NCBI GenBank assembly: GCA_019925105.1
Contig: JAHGAU010000015.1
Coordinates: 186,001 to 250,000, forward strand
From: Niebla homalea
Taxonomy: Eukaryota > Ascomycota > Lecanoromycetes > Lecanorales > Ramalinaceae
Length of the DNA stretch: 64,000 bases
Direction: 5' to 3'
The notes below the pieces were generated by a model that was not told where the DNA came from, did no database searches, and saw only the letters and a program-made list of their open reading frames with translations. The position numbers were made by a program, and so were the translations under genes. Shown in pieces: positions 1-11,700 of the stretch. Positions within the stretch are counted from its first letter, which is position 1. The number at the start of each line of letters is the position of its first letter.

Positions 1-1138
1 GACTTTCTTAATGCATGCTCTTCCTCGGAGATTGTCGCTATAAATGTAGGCGAGAGATATCAACGAGACCATGGATGTCAATGTACACAATTAGTTTCTT
101 CTCGTGTGTTAAAGCGTGACCCATTGATTGCATTCTCAGAGAGATAGAGGGGCGGACAGGCAAAATGGAATGCCTTGTCGGCTATTATAGCACAAGCTGT
201 ATGTATCCACAAAACGTGCAGATACGGGTGATCTATTCATTTCGTTCGTGCCAATTGCTGCGTATTCCTGTGCTAGGCTCTAAATCGGCTTGCTCTCGTG
301 ATGTTCGAAACGTGACCGATCTGTCGTAGGCCAAGAGTGAGGGATTACACATGACTATGTGGTAGTGCTAAAGGAGGTCTCCGTTTCGCCAATTGGCTGC
401 AAAACCAAGAATCTTGTTCAGTTCCCTTTGATCCTCATCTGTTTCTTCACCAGAGGAGATCTCCACAGACTGTTTGGGGGCTGTGTAATTGTGTGCAGTT
501 GGTCGAGCTATCTGTCTTTGTGCCGTCTATATGTGTGGGCGTTGTTTCAGGGACGACATCATCCTCTTCATATGTGATGTTGGAGAAACCGGACGGGAAA
601 TTCGCTACCGATTTGCTTGTCTCTGAGCTGTGTATATCTTATATATCCTCATCCCAACGGAGACACAGCAGTAGTCACAACCAATTTTCGAGGCTTTCGA
701 ATGCCGGTGTGTAATGGAAACTGCACTCACATCTTGAATTATTGCCTTTGTACCACTATCGGCTGACATCGTACGATACGCACCCCAGTAAACTTAGACA
801 AAAACCACCACCTTATCGAAGAGAAAGTCGAGCTCACGAGTCAGGCCTGGGATGTTATCGGTACCACTAACGCCCTGCCCAGACTGGAATACATCTCCAA
901 AGTCTTCATAGTGCTTATTATGCAAAAGCAACCATGCGTAAATTCCAAATCTTTTAAGGTAGTGTGCTTACCTATATACGCCTAAAGTAATTAGCGACCA
1001 CCCCGGCCACCGCGGCTAAAGACAGTATATAGAATTTATAGTCTTTCCTGCACTTGACCAAGGTGGTGTACATTGTGAATGGCTCCAAGTTATTTGCGCG
1101 AAATTGCTCGAGGTTCGTTCCGTTGCCCTGTAATCAAG
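1..1138. other. Left-edge stretch without recognisable gene
   Basis: Only short overlapping open frames occur here, none with a recognisable domain or convincing splice pattern. I see no RNA gene or mobile element. It may hold untranslated or intergenic DNA of a gene lying outside the window. Confidence 0.4.
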
Positions 1139-1498
1139 TCAATTTCGATGCAGATCTCGCAACACGGAATCGCGAATATTAATGGCGTGCTGTAAGTCAA
1201 GCCGCAACTTTCCTAACTCGGATATAAACATCTTCATTGCCATCTTGTGGTTTTCTACCAGAACCTCAGCCTTCTCAGATCTCCTCCACTTCTTCGCCAT
1301 TGGCTCCAACGCAACATCAATGAGAAGAAGATTTGGAACACCTGATCCCCGACTAGGAGTAACATGCGTTATTGAGTGCCGACGCTCGTGAGATAGAAGG
1401 CGTGACGCAGTGTCGCTTTTGGCTGTCAGAAACCTTCTTCGACCAGAGCCCTTAACGGAGACACGAGAAATCAGTGGAGGAAGCCGTAGGAGAGCCAT
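1139..1498 (-). CDS. Possible small hypothetical protein (119 codons)
   Basis: An open frame runs from ATG at 1498 to TGA at 1139. I do not recognise the product. The first 45 residues are rich in Arg, Ser and Leu and poor in acidic residues (MALLRLPPLISRVSVKGSGR...), which resembles a mitochondrial presequence. The C-terminal half is helical-looking and charged (AKKWRRSEKAEVLVENHKMA). The overlapping plus-strand frame is shorter and looks like a shadow. No neighbour gives context. It could be a genuine small mitochondrial protein, a fragment of a spliced gene, or a chance ORF. Confidence 0.3.
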   Translation of the reverse strand: MALLRLPPLISRVSVKGSGRRRFLTAKSDTASRLLSHERRHSITHVTPSRGSGVPNLLLIDVALEPMAKKWRRSEKAEVLVENHKMAMKMFISELGKLRLDLQHAINIRDSVLRDLHRN

Positions 1499-3230
1499 CC
1501 GACCGCCAGAACACCGCAGGAGGGACCATTGACACTGACATAATCCTTGTCAATCATACTCTTGTCATGATCGTTACTGTCTGTCACTGTCACGGAGACC
1601 TTTGAGTATATTGCAAAGCAATGAGAGACAAAACACCAGGTAGCGTCTCTGAGCGACTCGGCCCATCATCACGGCTCATGATCTGATTGCTGTACACACA
1701 CGGATCACGCAACAACAGACAAGACCATCATAGCCCACCAATGCCATGCTGCTGGCTTCCTTGTAGGCGAGGCGCAGTCGTCGATCTTTCTGCTAACCCG
1801 CACGCTTGAGTGCCAGGACCAGCTTGCTGACGACGGTGGCCTCGGCATGGTTGCAGCTGGATTGCCCGTCGGTCACCTGCTCGCCCTCGACGTTGATGAG
1901 GTGTTTGTGACAAAAGGCACTCGGTAGTGCTGCCTGCCGTACTGGAAGACAAGGGGCAAGGCTGCAAACAGTTCTTTTGCCGAAGGTTGTCCTGTCGGTG
2001 TGTCAAGACCTCACCCGAGCTGGTGGTGCAGTCGGAGTGGACGACCCATAAGGTAGGGCTGAAGTGCTCACGGTACGTGCGGTGCTGGATGTCTAGCTGG
2101 GTGACGGGCCAGATGGCAATTGAAAATATGATGGTCATGTTCCATGTTGGGTCTAGTTGAAGAGGGTGAAGCAGATTTGTTGCTTCTAGGTTGAATTGTT
2201 GAAGCAGAGCTCGAGGGTTGGTGACCAGGACGTCGTCTTCGATATGAAGCTAGATCGGATGAGCATTAGGAAATTGAGAAGGTTCCACGCATCTTTCGCG
2301 CCCTTGTGTATGTATATACTGATGTGACGGTATCTGTGGTGAGCAAGCAGCCAGCGAAGACACAGTGTCAACGTCGTCGCGTACTGAGGAAACCCAGTCC
2401 AGACCTCTCTGCCGATCTTCCTCCAAAAGGTACGCACGAAATCAATGTTTGATAGTAGACTTCTTGTCAAAAAATCTAACTTTCTTGCGTAAGAAATTGA
2501 AGAGGAAAAAGTGGGAGAGCAGCAGAAGACTTCACAACGCATTGGCTCCTACCGCATTCTTCTCGAAGACTTACAATAGTAGATACAACGTGCTACTGCA
2601 AGAGCGTCGTAGGATACACTGACCGAGCCAAACGGTTGAGACGGATGTGATGTAGAAGCAAAGAATGAGCAGCAGAAGAGAATTTATGGTGCCGAGTGCG
2701 TGTGCTGCCTAGAGGCACTTCACGGCAGAAAAGGATGAACGAGATGTGAAGGAGCTCGCAACATCGAAGGCAGGCTGTGATTGCTAGACGGATGAATCGA
2801 GGAGCGCATTATATGCAGAATGTGAAGCACGCAGAAAAAAAGGTTGTGATGTGAAGACGCTGGCTCCTTGGAGAGAAGGCTGTCATATTACAGATGAATA
2901 GACTAAAGGAAGCAAGTCTGGGCTTTCGAGAATGAAGGACATGAGATGTGATGTGTGGACATAGTGACAACGTGGAAAGTAGGCTGACATTTGCTCGATG
3001 GATAGATTGAAGGAAGCAAAGGTTGAGTTACGACAAGAGTGAAGATGTAGCGTGGCATGGTAGCCGCTCGTGTCACCAAAAGTATCAATTCAATGGAGCG
3101 CGATTCATCTGGTGCGACTTGTGAAGGAGAGTGACAATGCGTGAACGAAGGCATCAGATGAAGCAAAATGCGGTATGCTCGGTTCAGACGCAGAAGGAAA
3201 AAACAGAACTCAACTTGCTCAGACAAAAGA
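1499..3230. other. Intergenic stretch with degenerate repeats
   Basis: No coding frame here shows a recognisable domain. Between about 2742 and 3030 there is a degenerate repeat of about 100 bp (listed separately). The rest appears to be intergenic or downstream sequence of the minus-strand gene ending at 3231. Confidence 0.4.
2742..3030. repeat. Degenerate ~100 bp tandem repeat, about three units
   Basis: The word GATGTG recurs near 2742, 2847 and 2950. Each copy is followed about 35-40 bp later by a GAAGGCNGGCTG/GAAGGCTG/AAAGTAGGCTG word, then GATGAAT or GATGGAT. The last two copies also share GACTAAAGGAAGCAAG / GATTGAAGGAAGCAAAG. The copies have diverged substantially, so this is an old duplication. 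Confidence 0.45.
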
Positions 3231-4244
3231 TCACCACGGGATACCTACCCCGGCCACCTCCCTATACACCTCATCAATTACTACCCTTTTTTCCCCCGTG
3301 GCTCCCTCGGTCTCAGGTGCCAACACTTTCTCCGCTCCCATCTCACAGATACAGAGCCTTCCCAACTCCACGTCTTTAGCCCACACAGCATCTCCCCATC
3401 CAAGTTTGCCCGTCTCTTGCTCCCCACCCTCTTCAGCATGTTGCCCCTCACCGACCAGTCCCTGAACATCCATCGTCACCCTCTGCCTACCCTTACCCCC
3501 CCTTGCCCCTTGACGAGCATATATCGTATTGACAACCGTAGCATGCAACAACACCTCCTCCCGCCCCTTATTCTCTTTCATCAACAATGGGTTTGCGGGT
3601 TCAGCCTTTACGAACTCATCTTTCACACCCTGCGCGAAATACTGTAACCTCTCCCTTCGCTCCCCAGTAGCGGGCTCAATATACAGCACTGTGGCTTTCG
3701 AGGGGGAGGGAAGGGGGATGAGGTTTACAAGATCGATGGACAAAGGCTGTGGTTGAGGTGGTCGGGATGGATGCGCGGGTAGCCCCACCCGTGTCAGCGC
3801 TGCGAAGTCGATGTTCTGCAGGAAGGTCACGGCGCGCTCGACATCTGAGGGAGTGGGGAGGTGCATCACGCCGAGGGTGAAGTGGAGGGTTCCTACTGGC
3901 CTGATTGCGCCGGGAGGGACGACCCTCATCCTGTCTTTGGCGTTTCTGACTGCTTCATCTTTGGTCGGTGGGATGTTGGTGGCGTTGTCTGTACCCGAAC
4001 GGCCAAATTTCGCTTGGCCTATGGCATTGATCTCGCGTGCCCGTTCAGTTGTGGGAACGTCTTCCGTTAATTCTCTTGCTGTAGCCTTTGACTTGCTTTC
4101 ATGGATGACCACCGCGTCTCGGAGTTCGCCTAAGGTCCCCTCCAGCTGTGCTCGCGCGTGTAGTGTGGTGAGCGGTATGGCAAGAAAGTGCGTTGGAAAT
4201 GGTCGTTGAGCGGGAGGAGGCTTATGCTGTTTCTGGCGAGGCAT
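3231..4244 (-). CDS. 2H phosphoesterase, ASCC1/AKAP7-NLS-like protein
   Basis: Predicted 337 aa protein of the AKAP7_NLS/ASCC1 branch of the 2H phosphoesterase (LigT-like) superfamily. Two H-x-T signatures are visible: TLHFTLGVMHL near residue 120 and LLHATVVNTIY near residue 240, the hallmark pair of active-site motifs. The N-terminus carries the expected strand PTHFLAIPL. The frame stays open upstream to 4397, but I chose the Met at 4244 (MPRQKQHKPPPAQ) because it directly precedes the conserved PTHFLAIPL segment and the extra 51 residues are Arg/His-rich without domain character. Human ASCC1 also has a KH domain, which is absent here, as is common for fungal members. Biochemical activity is inferred from family only; substrates for fungal members are not known to me. 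Confidence 0.8.
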   Translation of the reverse strand: MPRQKQHKPPPAQRPFPTHFLAIPLTTLHARAQLEGTLGELRDAVVIHESKSKATARELTEDVPTTERAREINAIGQAKFGRSGTDNATNIPPTKDEAVRNAKDRMRVVPPGAIRPVGTLHFTLGVMHLPTPSDVERAVTFLQNIDFAALTRVGLPAHPSRPPQPQPLSIDLVNLIPLPSPSKATVLYIEPATGERRERLQYFAQGVKDEFVKAEPANPLLMKENKGREEVLLHATVVNTIYARQGARGGKGRQRVTMDVQGLVGEGQHAEEGGEQETGKLGWGDAVWAKDVELGRLCICEMGAEKVLAPETEGATGEKRVVIDEVYREVAGVGIPW

Positions 4245-4851
4245 CCTATCCAAGGAATGACGACAGCGTGTCTTCAGAGCAAAACGAAGAGCCAGGCGGC
4301 GCTGTACTACTTGTGATCTCGTTGTCAAGGGGGAAGATCGGTGCAATTGGCAGTGCATGTGATGAAATAGATGCTTCTGACACGGCAAGGAGGGCATTGG
4401 GGACCCTCACCTTGCATGCACAGTAAACCAGATGCGAAAATCATGGCTAGAAAGGGATTGATTTGAAAGGAAGAGTCACTGGTGGAGAGAAGATGATTAG
4501 GGAGGGCGAGGAACTGATATTCATGAGGGCAGGGAGATGGCTTGTTATTGACACACTCATTTAGCCGTTTTAGGGTGGTTATAAAAAAGAATGACGGAGG
4601 CGGACAGATCGATTCTGCCGCACTCATACTCAAAAGCCTCAATAGTCACACTGAAATTGCTCATCTATCTGATCGTCTCATATGCCATCTAAAATCATTA
4701 TTCGTGTCGTCAACCTATTCTTTCATCGTTCGTTATTCGTTAATATGATGCATCCGGCCAGATTGAACCCCGTCGCTCGGCTTGCTATGCCAGCTCTCAA
4801 AACCATGCGCGCACCCCGCAGTTGGAATCATTCCCCCATTCTCAAAATGCC
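4245..4851. other. Intergenic region between two minus-strand genes
   Basis: About 600 bp upstream of the 2H phosphoesterase and downstream of the proline-rich protein. Overlapping short frames only. A tRNA-like B-box resemblance near 4750-4800 was examined and dismissed. Confidence 0.4.
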
Positions 4852-6426
4852 CTATTTCTTTTCCGCCTTCTGCGGGTTCTTTGCAAAAGCCTTACACCAC
4901 TTGCTCCACTCCTTTGCCGCTTTTCCAAGGGTGTTCTTCATATCATCACGGACTTCTTCACGCTCCCATTGTTCGTCTTCCCAATTATTCTCTCCGCCAC
5001 CCTCAGTGCTTGGAGCCCATCCGATAGCACTAAGTACCTCATTCTCGGTCGGTGCAATTGCTCCACCAACCTGTTTGAACATGTGATCATCAACATGAAC
5101 GCATCGGCCAATGAGATAACGCGAGAGGAGCTCAAGTCGTGGAGATTGCGTAAACGTGAGCTTAAGCTTATTCTCGTTTTGCTCTGTCTGTTGGGCACCA
5201 GCAGTATTGGTGTTGGATGAGTTCAGCCGCTTGGTCACCGAGCGAGCAGTCTTTGCACCGCGTATGGACGAGTACGCCCATACGCTGTCGATTTCCAAAA
5301 GCCCGCCAAATGGCCAGATGAGTGTGGCTGCGATGTCAATGCCCGCAGAGACGGGCAGTAGACCTGTCGCGATGATACTGTCGCGTTGGGCCTTTGATCG
5401 TGTGCGCATCATCGTGTTAATGAATTCTTCTTTCACCTGGTCCGGGGTGGCGTAGTGGGACGTGGGGTAGACAAGCACCATCTCTTCTAGCTCGACGGTC
5501 TTGTGCGTGTGGTCATCCTCGTGAACGCCATCGTCAGCGTGGGAGTCGTGTCCTGGGGATGGAGAAGGAGAGCGGGACTTTGCTTTGGACGAGCTGCCGT
5601 GTACCGGAATGCGATTGACAAAGTCGAGGTTCGAGGTCGTGGTTTTGGACATTGCCCAATTGATACCTTTGGTTGCCCGCCCCTTCACACCCTTCCAGGA
5701 GTTGACTTTGGCGTCGGACTGCTTCGCTGCGCGGACTTCGGCTTGCCATTTGCGTTGCACCTTATGGAGCTTGTCTTCCTTCTCGCCTTCCTTGGGCGTG
5801 GAGAGAGGTGGTGGGGGAGGTGTGTAGACAAGGAAACGGTCCGGAACAGTCGATGAGTCAAGACCCTTGATGACAGGCTTAGGGAAAGGTACAAGGTAGG
5901 CGACAAGTTTATGAGGATCGCGAGCGTAATGAATAGGGTTCGATGGGTCGTCATCGCCAAAGTTCATGTTCTGACGCTGGGGAGGAGCCTGGAAGCTTGT
6001 TGGTCGTGGGGGCATCGGTGGAGGCACCACACTCGGGTCATAAGTGGCTGCTTGATGAGGTGGTGGCGGCGGATAATATTGTTGCGACCCAGCGGAGGAG
6101 GAGTCGGTAGCTCCGTGAGGAGGATCCGGAGGTAGATGAGAGAGATATTTTTCTTGCGCAGCAGCGCCCATACCTGATGGTGGACCCATTGGCGGAGGAG
6201 ACCATCGTCCATCATTCGGCGGGGGAGGGTAGTATTGCCCTGATCCCGTATGTGCATTTTGCACTGGTAGCTCGCTAATGTGTGGTGCCGGAACAGGCGA
6301 GCCTGCGCTCCCTGCCGATTGCATGAATTGTTGGTTTACAGGCGTACCTTGACCGATCTGGTAGCCCTGGTCTCGCTCCGGTTCGCTAGGGTTCGGACCA
6401 GAGGGATGAGAAGGGTTGCTCGACAT
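4852..6426 (-). CDS. Conserved fungal protein with Pro-rich N-terminus
   Basis: Predicted 524 aa, single exon. The first ~150 residues are low-complexity and Pro/Gly/Ser/Tyr-rich (repeated YYPPPP and PPPM runs), so probably disordered. Residues from about 160 onward form a more ordered region with a basic, helical segment (KWQAEVRAAKQSDAKVNSWK), a hydrophobic stretch around IIATGLLPVSAGIDIAATLIWPFGG that could be a membrane hairpin, and an acidic/Trp-rich C-terminus ending in a Lys-rich tail. The start was placed at the Met at 6426 (MSSNPSHPSG). The frame extends to 6615, but that stretch is not obviously protein-like. I cannot name the family or function; the hydrophobic segment suggests membrane association (inference). 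Confidence 0.65.
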   Translation of the reverse strand: MSSNPSHPSGPNPSEPERDQGYQIGQGTPVNQQFMQSAGSAGSPVPAPHISELPVQNAHTGSGQYYPPPPNDGRWSPPPMGPPSGMGAAAQEKYLSHLPPDPPHGATDSSSAGSQQYYPPPPPHQAATYDPSVVPPPMPPRPTSFQAPPQRQNMNFGDDDPSNPIHYARDPHKLVAYLVPFPKPVIKGLDSSTVPDRFLVYTPPPPPLSTPKEGEKEDKLHKVQRKWQAEVRAAKQSDAKVNSWKGVKGRATKGINWAMSKTTTSNLDFVNRIPVHGSSSKAKSRSPSPSPGHDSHADDGVHEDDHTHKTVELEEMVLVYPTSHYATPDQVKEEFINTMMRTRSKAQRDSIIATGLLPVSAGIDIAATLIWPFGGLLEIDSVWAYSSIRGAKTARSVTKRLNSSNTNTAGAQQTEQNENKLKLTFTQSPRLELLSRYLIGRCVHVDDHMFKQVGGAIAPTENEVLSAIGWAPSTEGGGENNWEDEQWEREEVRDDMKNTLGKAAKEWSKWCKAFAKNPQKAEKK

Positions 6427-6946
6427 GTTGGGGATATTCGTGTCAGAGCTGAAAGTGAAAGGATGCCGGGGGCTTTCGACGGCGATCTGTTCAATATGTA
6501 GTACTACATCGGAAGGGGAGGGAAGCAAATTGATCCCTTGGGGAGCTTGAGCCAATGACGTCGTAATCCGAAGGTACATGTACACGAAGCCACGAACTCG
6601 GTGAGCTAGTGCCACATATGGTTAGCCCCAATACCATCCATAAATGCACAATTGCACAATTTGTGAAGCTTAGTGTACTACGTCTTTATGACCAGACCCG
6701 CTTTGCTGGCCAGCTTCAACTATCATGCTGAAAGGTTCGCTAGGATTTTCGACGATCGAACTTGACAGAAAGGGGAATAATCCCCAGCGAAGGAACAGGG
6801 ATGGCAAACAGGGGATAGCTTGAAAGAAGTTGATATGATCTCGTATCTGCCTCGCACGCACGTGTTGCAGGCATCATCGCTCTCATACGACTCCATCCAT
6901 TCGCATACAAGCATTCCGAGATCTGACCCGCAAACTCCGTGTCCCT
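6427..6946. other. Short intergenic region
   Basis: About 520 bp between the Pro-rich gene and the HIT gene, both on the minus strand. It should contain the promoter of the former and the 3' UTR of the latter. No other feature is seen. Confidence 0.4.
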
Positions 6947-8200
6947 CTATCGATCCGTACCTCCTGTCATTGCCTCCCCTTCAGCCTCCAACACCGTGTC
7001 AAACTCCACTGTCTTCTCGTCATGCTCCCACGAGCTGAACCTTCTCAGTTCCGTCTTGCGCGGATACACATGCAGGTGCAAATGCCCGACCGAGTTTAGC
7101 GGGAATGGGTGAAATCCAAACACAAAGTCATCTGGCGCCTGCAAGTCCAGGAATTGTTTTGCCATGGCCTCGAATCCTTCATTCCAAACCTTAATTTGGC
7201 TTTCGAGCTTGTCGAGCAAGGCTTCCCTCCTCGCATATTCCTTCGTCTTCTGTCTAGTCATTGACGGGGAAGAAGAGGATGAGATGGGAGCGGGCTTGAC
7301 TCTGTCGACTAACTTTTTGTTCTGTTCATCGAAACCGCGACGTGTCCGGTCGCGGAGCTTTTTGGGGCCGCCGTTTTGGGTCCAAAAATAGATGAAATGG
7401 TCGCGCAGATCTTTAATCACTTTGCAGTTGTTCTCGGTTGCCTGAGGATCAACGATGTTGAAGATGCGTTCCTTGGGAATCACCAGGCAGTGGCCAAATG
7501 CTTGGCCTTCAGGGGTGGGGGTTTTGGTTCTGATGAAGACCAAGGGATCTGAATCTCTTTCTTGGGATCGAGGATCCAGGGTGGATATTGACGATTGTCG
7601 TAGCTGGCGAGGTTGCCAATTATGTAAGAATTCTCAAATTCGGATAGAATGAGGTCCTTTTCATTGTGTTCTCCAAAATCCTGGTTTGAGAGTTCAGACA
7701 AAATGCTTGAAGAAACGAGACCCCCGATTCGACGTATCTTCAGATCTCTTTGCTTCATAGGAGAATGGGCAGAAGGACAGAATGAAGGGCAAAGCAACAC
7801 GGAAAGACAAATGTAATGTAGCAAAGAGCAGACGTACTGTAAACCAGGTATCACCATTCACGAACTTCTTGAAGTCGTTAGAGTCAGGCGATTCGGACGA
7901 AATTTTGATGATTTTTGAAGGAATCAAGCCGTTCCTTTTTACATTACACCCATTAGCATCTTTGACGATTGGCTAGCAACATACAGTCTTATCGTCTCCC
8001 AGGGGTGGGCGGGGGGAGGGGGTGGGCGAATTTCAAGCGAGTGCTCCTCCATTTCTTAAGCTTGATACTTACAGTATCTTGTACTTAAAATTAACGTTCC
8101 GTTCCCGCCATTCATCCAGCTCCTTCATTGCCTCGTCGTTGCTGCGAAATTCATCGCGCTTTTCTATGTACAGCTTTTTGAGCTTTGCCGTATCGCCCAT
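6947..8200 (-). CDS. HIT-domain (DcpS-like) nucleotide hydrolase family protein
   Basis: Four exons give a 328 aa protein: 8200-8073, 7934-7838, 7752-7593 and 7548-6947. All joints are in phase and use GT...AG. The third intron (7592-7549) is only 44 bp; removing it joins ...LASYDN to HPLVFIRTKTP and restores a typical HIT fold entry. The histidine triad is seen near the C-terminus as GHLHLHVYPR, with FGHCLVIPKERIFN forming the core strand and helix upstream. HIT proteins of this type (DcpS/Aprataxin-like) hydrolyse or transfer nucleotidyl groups through the middle histidine. The N-terminal ~130 residues (MGDTAKLKKLYIEKRDEF...) are helical and less conserved. Substrate not predictable from sequence. 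Confidence 0.8.
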
Positions 8201-8724
8201 GGTGTGATCTCTTCGCGTGCCCTTCAAAAATGGTACAAAGGTCTGGAAGATACCAATGAGCCTAGAAGATACCGATGAGCTTTTATCTTAGAGCTCAAGT
8301 ATCACGAGGATCTCTAACAGTGTGCTTGTCATGCCGCGTGATGGTGAGCCGACACAATCATGAGGCAGTATCGGTCACATGTTAAGCGCCGTTGTTATGA
8401 AAACCATGGAACCGAATGATTTCGCCAACCTCATTGCTATAGTGTTATTGAGAGAGCCTTGGAGGGGTTGTTGTGAGACAATGAAGCCTTGTAAGGCTGA
8501 CTTACACAGCCACGCGGGTGGCTGACTTAGTCAGAAGGTAAAGAAGGCTAGATTTGCAAAAGGCAGCGTTTACTTGCATATAGCCACTAGTCATACAAGC
8601 TTTATTTCTGATCACTGTACTCCATGAATCTAAGTGGGTGGTATCTTGGAATTTCCCCCTTCCCCCACCCTTACCCCGTTGATGCCTGCCAAAGGAACGC
8701 CTTACTGCGCTTGATTCACTCAAA
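8201..8724. other. Intergenic region
   Basis: About 520 bp separating the start of the HIT gene from the stop of the acetyltransferase gene; promoter of the former and 3' UTR of the latter. Nothing else recognised. Confidence 0.4.
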
Positions 8725-11700
8725 TTAATCGCTCTCATCGCTATCGTCCTCGACAGCAACATCATTCGCGTCAACTTCTTCGCTTTCCTCGTTGCTTCCT
8801 GCCTCTTCCTCCTCCTCGTCTTCTCCTTCTTCACCGCCATAGTCGTCGTCGGCAGCAATTCCATTACTAATATTGCTTTCTTCCTCCCCTTCAGCGTCTG
8901 GCATTTCGTCGTCATCGTCCTGACTGTCGTCGCTCCCATCCTCTTCTTCATCCCGCTCGGCAGCACCATCGACTTGGGCTCCTAGAGCCGTTTTCCTTTT
9001 CGAACCCGTGCCATTGATACTCAGCTGACCATCGTCGTTGTCCAAGGGCCCAGTCTGACGCGTTCGTCTCCTAGTACTACTCGATGAAGAACTGCCACTA
9101 TGGTTCATGGGAATTTGATTGGGTGTTGCGGGGGCCAATGCAGGCTTGCCCCCTTCGCGCATTGTCGCCGGGGTGATCGCGGGAGTGTTGTTGTTAGTAG
9201 ACTTGCGAGGTCCGCCTCGCCAGCCTCCACGCTTTGGCTTGATCCTAGCTTGGGTGCCAGGAATTGGTGGAAAGATCTCATAGCGGACTGGAGGTATTGA
9301 GGGGGACGGGTCCGGCACAGGTGTTTCAGCGAGGTTGCCGTTAAGTTTGGTTGGCGACATAGAGTTTGGTGGAGCCATGGGAGCAAGGGCAGCAACAGGA
9401 TGGTCAGCGTTGAGTTGGCTGGCTAGCTGGACTTCTTCACTTGCGACACCATTCAGCTTCGGAGCCTCTTCATCATCGTCAGCAATCGCGCTCTCGTTGG
9501 CCTTTGCACTGTTGCTTTCTGCGCCAATGGCTTTGGCTATCGCAGCTTGTTGAACCCCCTCCTCTGGCTGCACCTGTTGGTCCTCTTCCTCATCTTCTCG
9601 CGGCGCGACCGTCGGTAAGGGTGGTGCTGTTTCGTAGTGGGCTAAATTGCTTCTGCCCATGATGTAGGGAGTCCAAACGAGTGCGTCAGGATTGATTGTA
9701 ACATAGTTCTTGGCTTCCCACTGATCTATGCATTGCTTGAAATAGTCGTAGTCCAGACGAAGCGCATATTGTTTGGTGATGGGGTCCCGGACCATGGCTC
9801 GAAGCCCTTCAAGTGCAGCTACAATATCATCTGCAGTCATACCTGTTCGTTCCGACAACTCACTAACGCTGATGGGTCCCGTCCGATCGAGCAGCTCGTA
9901 AGACAGGATCAGTCGCCAGTAGTTGCGGTAGGATACAAGCCCCATATCTGACAACGGCTTCTCAGGAGATCCCGTCTTTCCTTCGACGCGGGTCAGTAGA
10001 TACGAGAAGCTAATCAGAAGGTTACCGTAGCCTTTGCGCTGATGCGTAGGCAGGGTGAGAATGCAAGATACGTTGTTGAGACTGCTCGGTCGTTTTTCTT
10101 TCGAAAAGTAGCCTACGAAATGGCATCCGAGATGGTCAAATTCGGTCATGACGTAGAACAGGAACGGTTCAACATCGTAGTAAAGTGTCTTGGATCCAAG
10201 GAATAGCTTCGCTAGTAGACAGAGATTCTGGCAATAGACGGGGTTCTTGCGGCCGTCTACTTCGAAGATCGATATTGACTTGTCCCGATATATTTCGTCT
10301 CCAGGAGGATGCTTTGCGGGGCATTTGAGCCGGTGTCTCCAGGCTACATAGTCACTGCTCATGTACTTCAAGCAGAACTCACAAAGATACAGGACGCGAT
10401 TCCTACTGTACTCTTCAGGATATGGTGCCGCATACCACGTTTCGATCTCATGGCCCCCAAAATAGACACATTTGATCTTGCTGGGTGGACCTGCAAGTTT
10501 TTGTGAGCGGCCTTTGGTCTCATTCTCGGCTTCAGATAAGGCCGCCCGCTCTTTGCGTTCTTCTTCAGCCCTGGTACGGGCCTCGTTAAACTTCTTGCGG
10601 TCCAGCTGGAGAGGCAAAGTCCGGGTTGTTTCCGCATCGGTCTCTGACAGGATCCCACCGTACGGCTTCGATTTAAGCTCATCATTTTCCCGCTCATGAA
10701 AGGCGTAGAACGGTGTGGCGTAATGCGCGGTTTGAGGTCTGTGGCGCTCTGGCGGGGCCTCTGACATGGAGGGCCTGCTAGGCCGCTCCCGCTTCTTTCG
10801 AGTTTGTAGGATCGCTCTGAGCTTTGCAGGTGGAATTTGAAGGGACAGAATAAGAGAATTTCGTTTACGCTTAATGACAGTGACGTGTTGAACAATTGCA
10901 TCATCTGAACCTTGACGCTTGGGTGTTCTTGACGGCCGACTCGAGCCACCTCTAAGACTTGCGGTTGCGCTCGACTTGTCTACATGGCTCAAGGCCTCAA
11001 TCTTCTCGGCGAGGATTCTCTCTGGGGATTTCTCTGGTTGCGAACTTTGCTTCCTCGGTCTTTTTTGAGGCACAAGATCGGCCTGCTCTGATGATGCTTT
11101 ACGTTTGCGCAGAGACCGAGAACCATCGAGCGGGTCATCGTCCAGGATGAGCGTGTTGAAGACAGAGTGGGAGCCAGGCCTGGATAGTCCCCGATGTGCT
11201 GGTAAGAGATCGCGAGTAAACCTTGAGGTTGAGGATCTTCGGCGAGCTCGACTACTTGCCTCGTCCTGGCCGGACTCGTTGTGCAAGTTGTCCGGCTCCA
11301 AGGCATTTTCCGTACATGTTGGACATCGCCATCTTGATACTTCTGCGCAGGACTTAGGGGTTGATTCTTGTAGACATGCGTATTCGGGAAAAGCAAAGAG
11401 AGGAAAGAGCAAAATGCATCACGTGGTAGATCTTGGAATCTTGGAGAAATAGACTTACCATCATCAAGGCTAAGGGTGTTGGCGTTTCGGGCACATTGCC
11501 GATGGGCTGCATTCTTGTTAGCGTGATTCAGGAATCAGTGATAATCATTCGACCAGCAAAAAGCTTGTCTTTTCTCGACATTCTTTCCACCTCTGAAAAA
11601 ACTTACAATTATCACCACACACAGAACACGCCATATAATCTTCATATTCGGGACTCGGATCATGTTCCTCGTCTTGATTGCAGAATCTTCAATATTTGAT

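Noticed and set aside
4748..4820. Possible tRNA on the minus strand (GGGTTCAATC resembles a B box)
   Set aside because: No acceptor-stem pairing and no T-stem pairing could be formed, and no A box is found at the right distance.
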